Part shown: positions 62,272 through 64,000 of the stretch, in pieces | Position numbering within the stretch: position 1 is the first letter of the stretch | Layout of the letters: the number at the start of each line of letters is the position of its first letter | DNA from: Citrobacter sp. 18056 | GTDB taxonomy: Bacteria; Pseudomonadota; Gammaproteobacteria; Enterobacterales; Enterobacteriaceae | Assembly: GCA_902706235.1 (NCBI GenBank) | Contig: CACSJR010000002.1 | Coordinates: 62,001-126,000, forward strand | DNA length: 64,000 nt | Reading direction: 5' to 3' | Notes under the pieces: model-generated | Database searches by the model: none | What the model was told of the DNA's origin: nothing | What the model saw: the letters and a program-made list of their open reading frames with translations, nothing else | Program-made: the position numbers and the translations under genes

Positions 62272-63135
62272 TTATTCGATGTTCTGAATCTGCTCACGCA
62301 TCTGTTCAATCAGCACTTTCAGCTCGATGGCGGAGGTGGTGACTTCACTGTTAATGGACTTAGACGCCAGCGTGTTCGATTCACGGTTGAACTCCTGCAT
62401 CATAAAGTCGAGGCGACGTCCCACAGCCTCTTTCTTTTTAAGGATGTTCCAGGTTTCTTTCACATGGGCTTCGAGGCGATCAAGCTCTTCAGCGACGTCA
62501 ATACGCTGAGCCATCATGACCAATTCCTGCTCGAGGCGATTGTTCTCAAGCTGCACCTGTGCATCTTCAAGCTTCGAGACCAGACGCTCGCGCTGCCACT
62601 GGAGTATTTCAGGCATATGCGCACGGACTTTGACGACTTCGGCGCTAACACCGTCAAGACGTTGTTCAATGAGTGCTTTCAGTGCGCTGCCTTCAGTTTC
62701 ACGGGCAACGATGAAATCATCCAGTGCGCCATCAAGGGCAGAGAGGATTTCAGCGGTGATAGCATCAAGATCTTGCTCCTGAGCGGCCATAACCCCCGGC
62801 CAACGCAGAATATCAACCGGGTTAACTTCGCCCTCGTCGCTCTGCATTTTGACCCAGTTGGCCGCAGTGACCAGCTGTTTCGCCAACTTTTCGTTGAGAA
62901 TGAGCTCGCCGGTCGCGCTCGGATCTTGTTCAAAACGCAGGGTACATTCGACCTTGCCACGGGTCAGACGGGCACGGATACGCTCACGGACAACTGGCTC
63001 AAGGCTACGGAACTGTTCCGGCATGCGGAAGTAAGTTTCGAGATAACGCTGGTTTACCGAGCGCAATTCCCACGCGGCACTGCCCCATTCACCTTTGATT
63101 TCACGACGGGCGTAGGCGGTCATACTGCGGATCAT
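62272..63135 (-). CDS. yicC: YicC-family endoribonuclease
   Basis: This 287-residue protein is an orthologue of E. coli YicC, which acts as an endoribonuclease and promotes decay of small RNAs such as RyhB. It starts IRSMTAYARREIKGEWG. The C-terminal part carries the DUF1732 signature RLDFMMQEFNRESNTLASKS. It is divergent from rph. Confidence 0.95.
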   Translation of the reverse strand: MIRSMTAYARREIKGEWGSAAWELRSVNQRYLETYFRMPEQFRSLEPVVRERIRARLTRGKVECTLRFEQDPSATGELILNEKLAKQLVTAANWVKMQSDEGEVNPVDILRWPGVMAAQEQDLDAITAEILSALDGALDDFIVARETEGSALKALIEQRLDGVSAEVVKVRAHMPEILQWQRERLVSKLEDAQVQLENNRLEQELVMMAQRIDVAEELDRLEAHVKETWNILKKKEAVGRRLDFMMQEFNRESNTLASKSINSEVTTSAIELKVLIEQMREQIQNIE

Positions 63136-63220
63136 AGACGTTCCTGTTTTTAAAGGAGAGATGGGGGGATTATAGCTAGCGGGGCTTTCTCATGATAGGA
63201 ATATGCGTCCTTAATCCGTA

Positions 63221-63347
63221 TATACACGTCATCCTTTAGGCTGCCTCTTTGTTGGCTACCTTCGCTCACCCCAGTCACTTACTGATGTAAGCTCCTGGGG
63301 ATTCGCTCAGTTGCCGCCGCGATGCAACCTAAATGATTTTGTGTATA
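63221..63347. repeat. ERIC element between yicC and rph
   Basis: This is a 127-bp enterobacterial repetitive intergenic consensus element, exactly the standard length. It contains CGCTCACCCCAGTCACTTAC and ATGTAAGCTCCTGGGGATTC, the central ERIC inverted repeats. It begins with TATACAC and ends with GTGTATA. Its right end supplies part of a TATAAT box (63344-63349) in front of rph. Confidence 0.93.
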
Positions 63348-63384
63348 ATGCGCGCCACATTCGTTTTAAGCCGGAGATATCATC

Positions 63385-64000
63385 ATGCGTCCAGCAGGCC
63401 GTAGCGCTCATCAGGTGCGTCCCGTAACCCTGACCCGTAACTACACCAAACACGCTGAAGGCTCTGTGCTGGTCGAATTCGGTGATACCAAAGTGCTTTG
63501 CACTGCATCCATTGACGAAGGCGTCCCGCGTTTTCTGAAAGGACAGGGCCAGGGTTGGATCACCGCCGAATACGGCATGCTGCCGCGTTCCACCCACACC
63601 CGCAACGCCCGTGAAGCGGCGAAAGGCAAGCAGGGTGGTCGTACCATGGAAATTCAGCGTCTGATCGCTCGCGCCCTGCGCGCTGCTGTTGACCTGAAAA
63701 CGCTGGGTGAATTCACCATTACGCTGGACTGCGACGTCATCCAGGCTGATGGCGGCACGCGTACCGCATCCATTACCGGTGCCTGTGTAGCGCTGGCTGA
63801 TGCCCTGAACAAACTGGTTGCTGCCGGTAAACTTAAAACCAACCCGATGAAAGGCATGGTTGCGGCGGTTTCCGTCGGTATCGTTGCTGGTGAAGCGCTG
63901 TGCGATCTGGAATACGTTGAAGATTCCGCCGCAGAAACTGACATGAACGTGGTGATGACCGAAGATGGCCGCATCATCGAAGTGCAGGGGACGGCAGAAG
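63385..64000 (+). CDS. rph: RNase PH, 3' end beyond the window
   Basis: This is the start of the phosphorolytic 3'-exoribonuclease that trims tRNA precursors. The visible 205 residues match E. coli RNase [42 protein letters not shown], and the phosphate-site [27 protein letters not shown] site precedes the ATG. The stop lies beyond the right edge. A TATAAT box 36-41 bp upstream is shared with the end of the ERIC element. Confidence 0.96.
   Translation, partial: MRPAGRSAHQVRPVTLTRNYTKHAEGSVLVEFGDTKVLCTASIDEGVPRFLKGQGQGWITAEYGMLPRSTHTRNAREAAKGKQGGRTMEIQRLIARALRAAVDLKTLGEFTITLDCDVIQADGGTRTASITGACVALADALNKLVAAGKLKTNPMKGMVAAVSVGIVAGEALCDLEYVEDSAAETDMNVVMTEDGRIIEVQGTAE

Overview
The window is chromosomal DNA of a member of the Enterobacteriaceae. 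Most proteins look like close orthologues of Escherichia coli K-12 genes, and enterobacterial hallmarks are present (selC tRNA, an ERIC element, a REP pair, the tisB/istR and ivbL leader systems). The mix of genes (a sulfatase with its anaerobic maturase, an alpha-glucoside PTS, an extra phosphoethanolamine transferase) suggests the Enterobacter/Lelliottia/Leclercia group rather than Escherichia. The genus is an inference. Comparisons with E. coli are from memory.

Layout. 1-4.6 kb: a sulfatase operon (transporter, sulfatase, two small membrane proteins, radical-SAM maturase). 4.6-6.9 kb: emrD and a DMT permease. 6.9-7.5 kb: the SOS toxin tisB with its LexA box and the antitoxin RNA IstR. 7.6-9.8 kb: ivbL-ilvB-ilvN. 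10-14.3 kb: yicN, then an alpha-glucoside PTS operon with an RpiR regulator, in the region where E. coli has uhp genes. 14.5-18.2 kb: yicI-yicJ for alpha-xylosides. 18.5 kb: selC.

18.6-28.2 kb: a complete-looking P4/phiR73-type phage satellite integrated at the 3' end of selC. It has int, psu, delta, sid, vis, an immunity-RNA region, a kil-like gene, cnr and alpha, plus a cos site, two iteron clusters and 20-bp att repeats. Its cargo slot between int and cos holds one 538-aa reverse transcriptase of the unknown-group/Abi type, preceded by about 300 bp rich in inverted repeats. This is the best candidate for an undescribed anti-phage system here.

28.2-42.8 kb: lipoproteins (including nlpA), a serine hydrolase, a TetR-controlled DHA2 efflux pump, and yicL, yicS, nepI, yicH, xanP and gltS. 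42.8-51.8 kb: a block that lies elsewhere in E. coli (glpK, glpF, zapB, sbp, cdh, tpiA, yiiQ, yiiR, fpr, glpX). It sits between gltS and recG in circularly permuted order, so glpX is split from glpFK and follows recG. 51.8-64 kb: the recG-trmH-spoT-rpoZ / gmk cluster, ligB, a phosphoethanolamine transferase, yicG, yicC and the start of rph, whose promoter overlaps an ERIC element.

The host genes serve carbon uptake (sulfated compounds, alpha-glucosides, xylosides, glycerol), branched-chain amino-acid synthesis, purine and glutamate transport, stringent response and DNA repair. No CRISPR array, rRNA or insertion sequence was seen.
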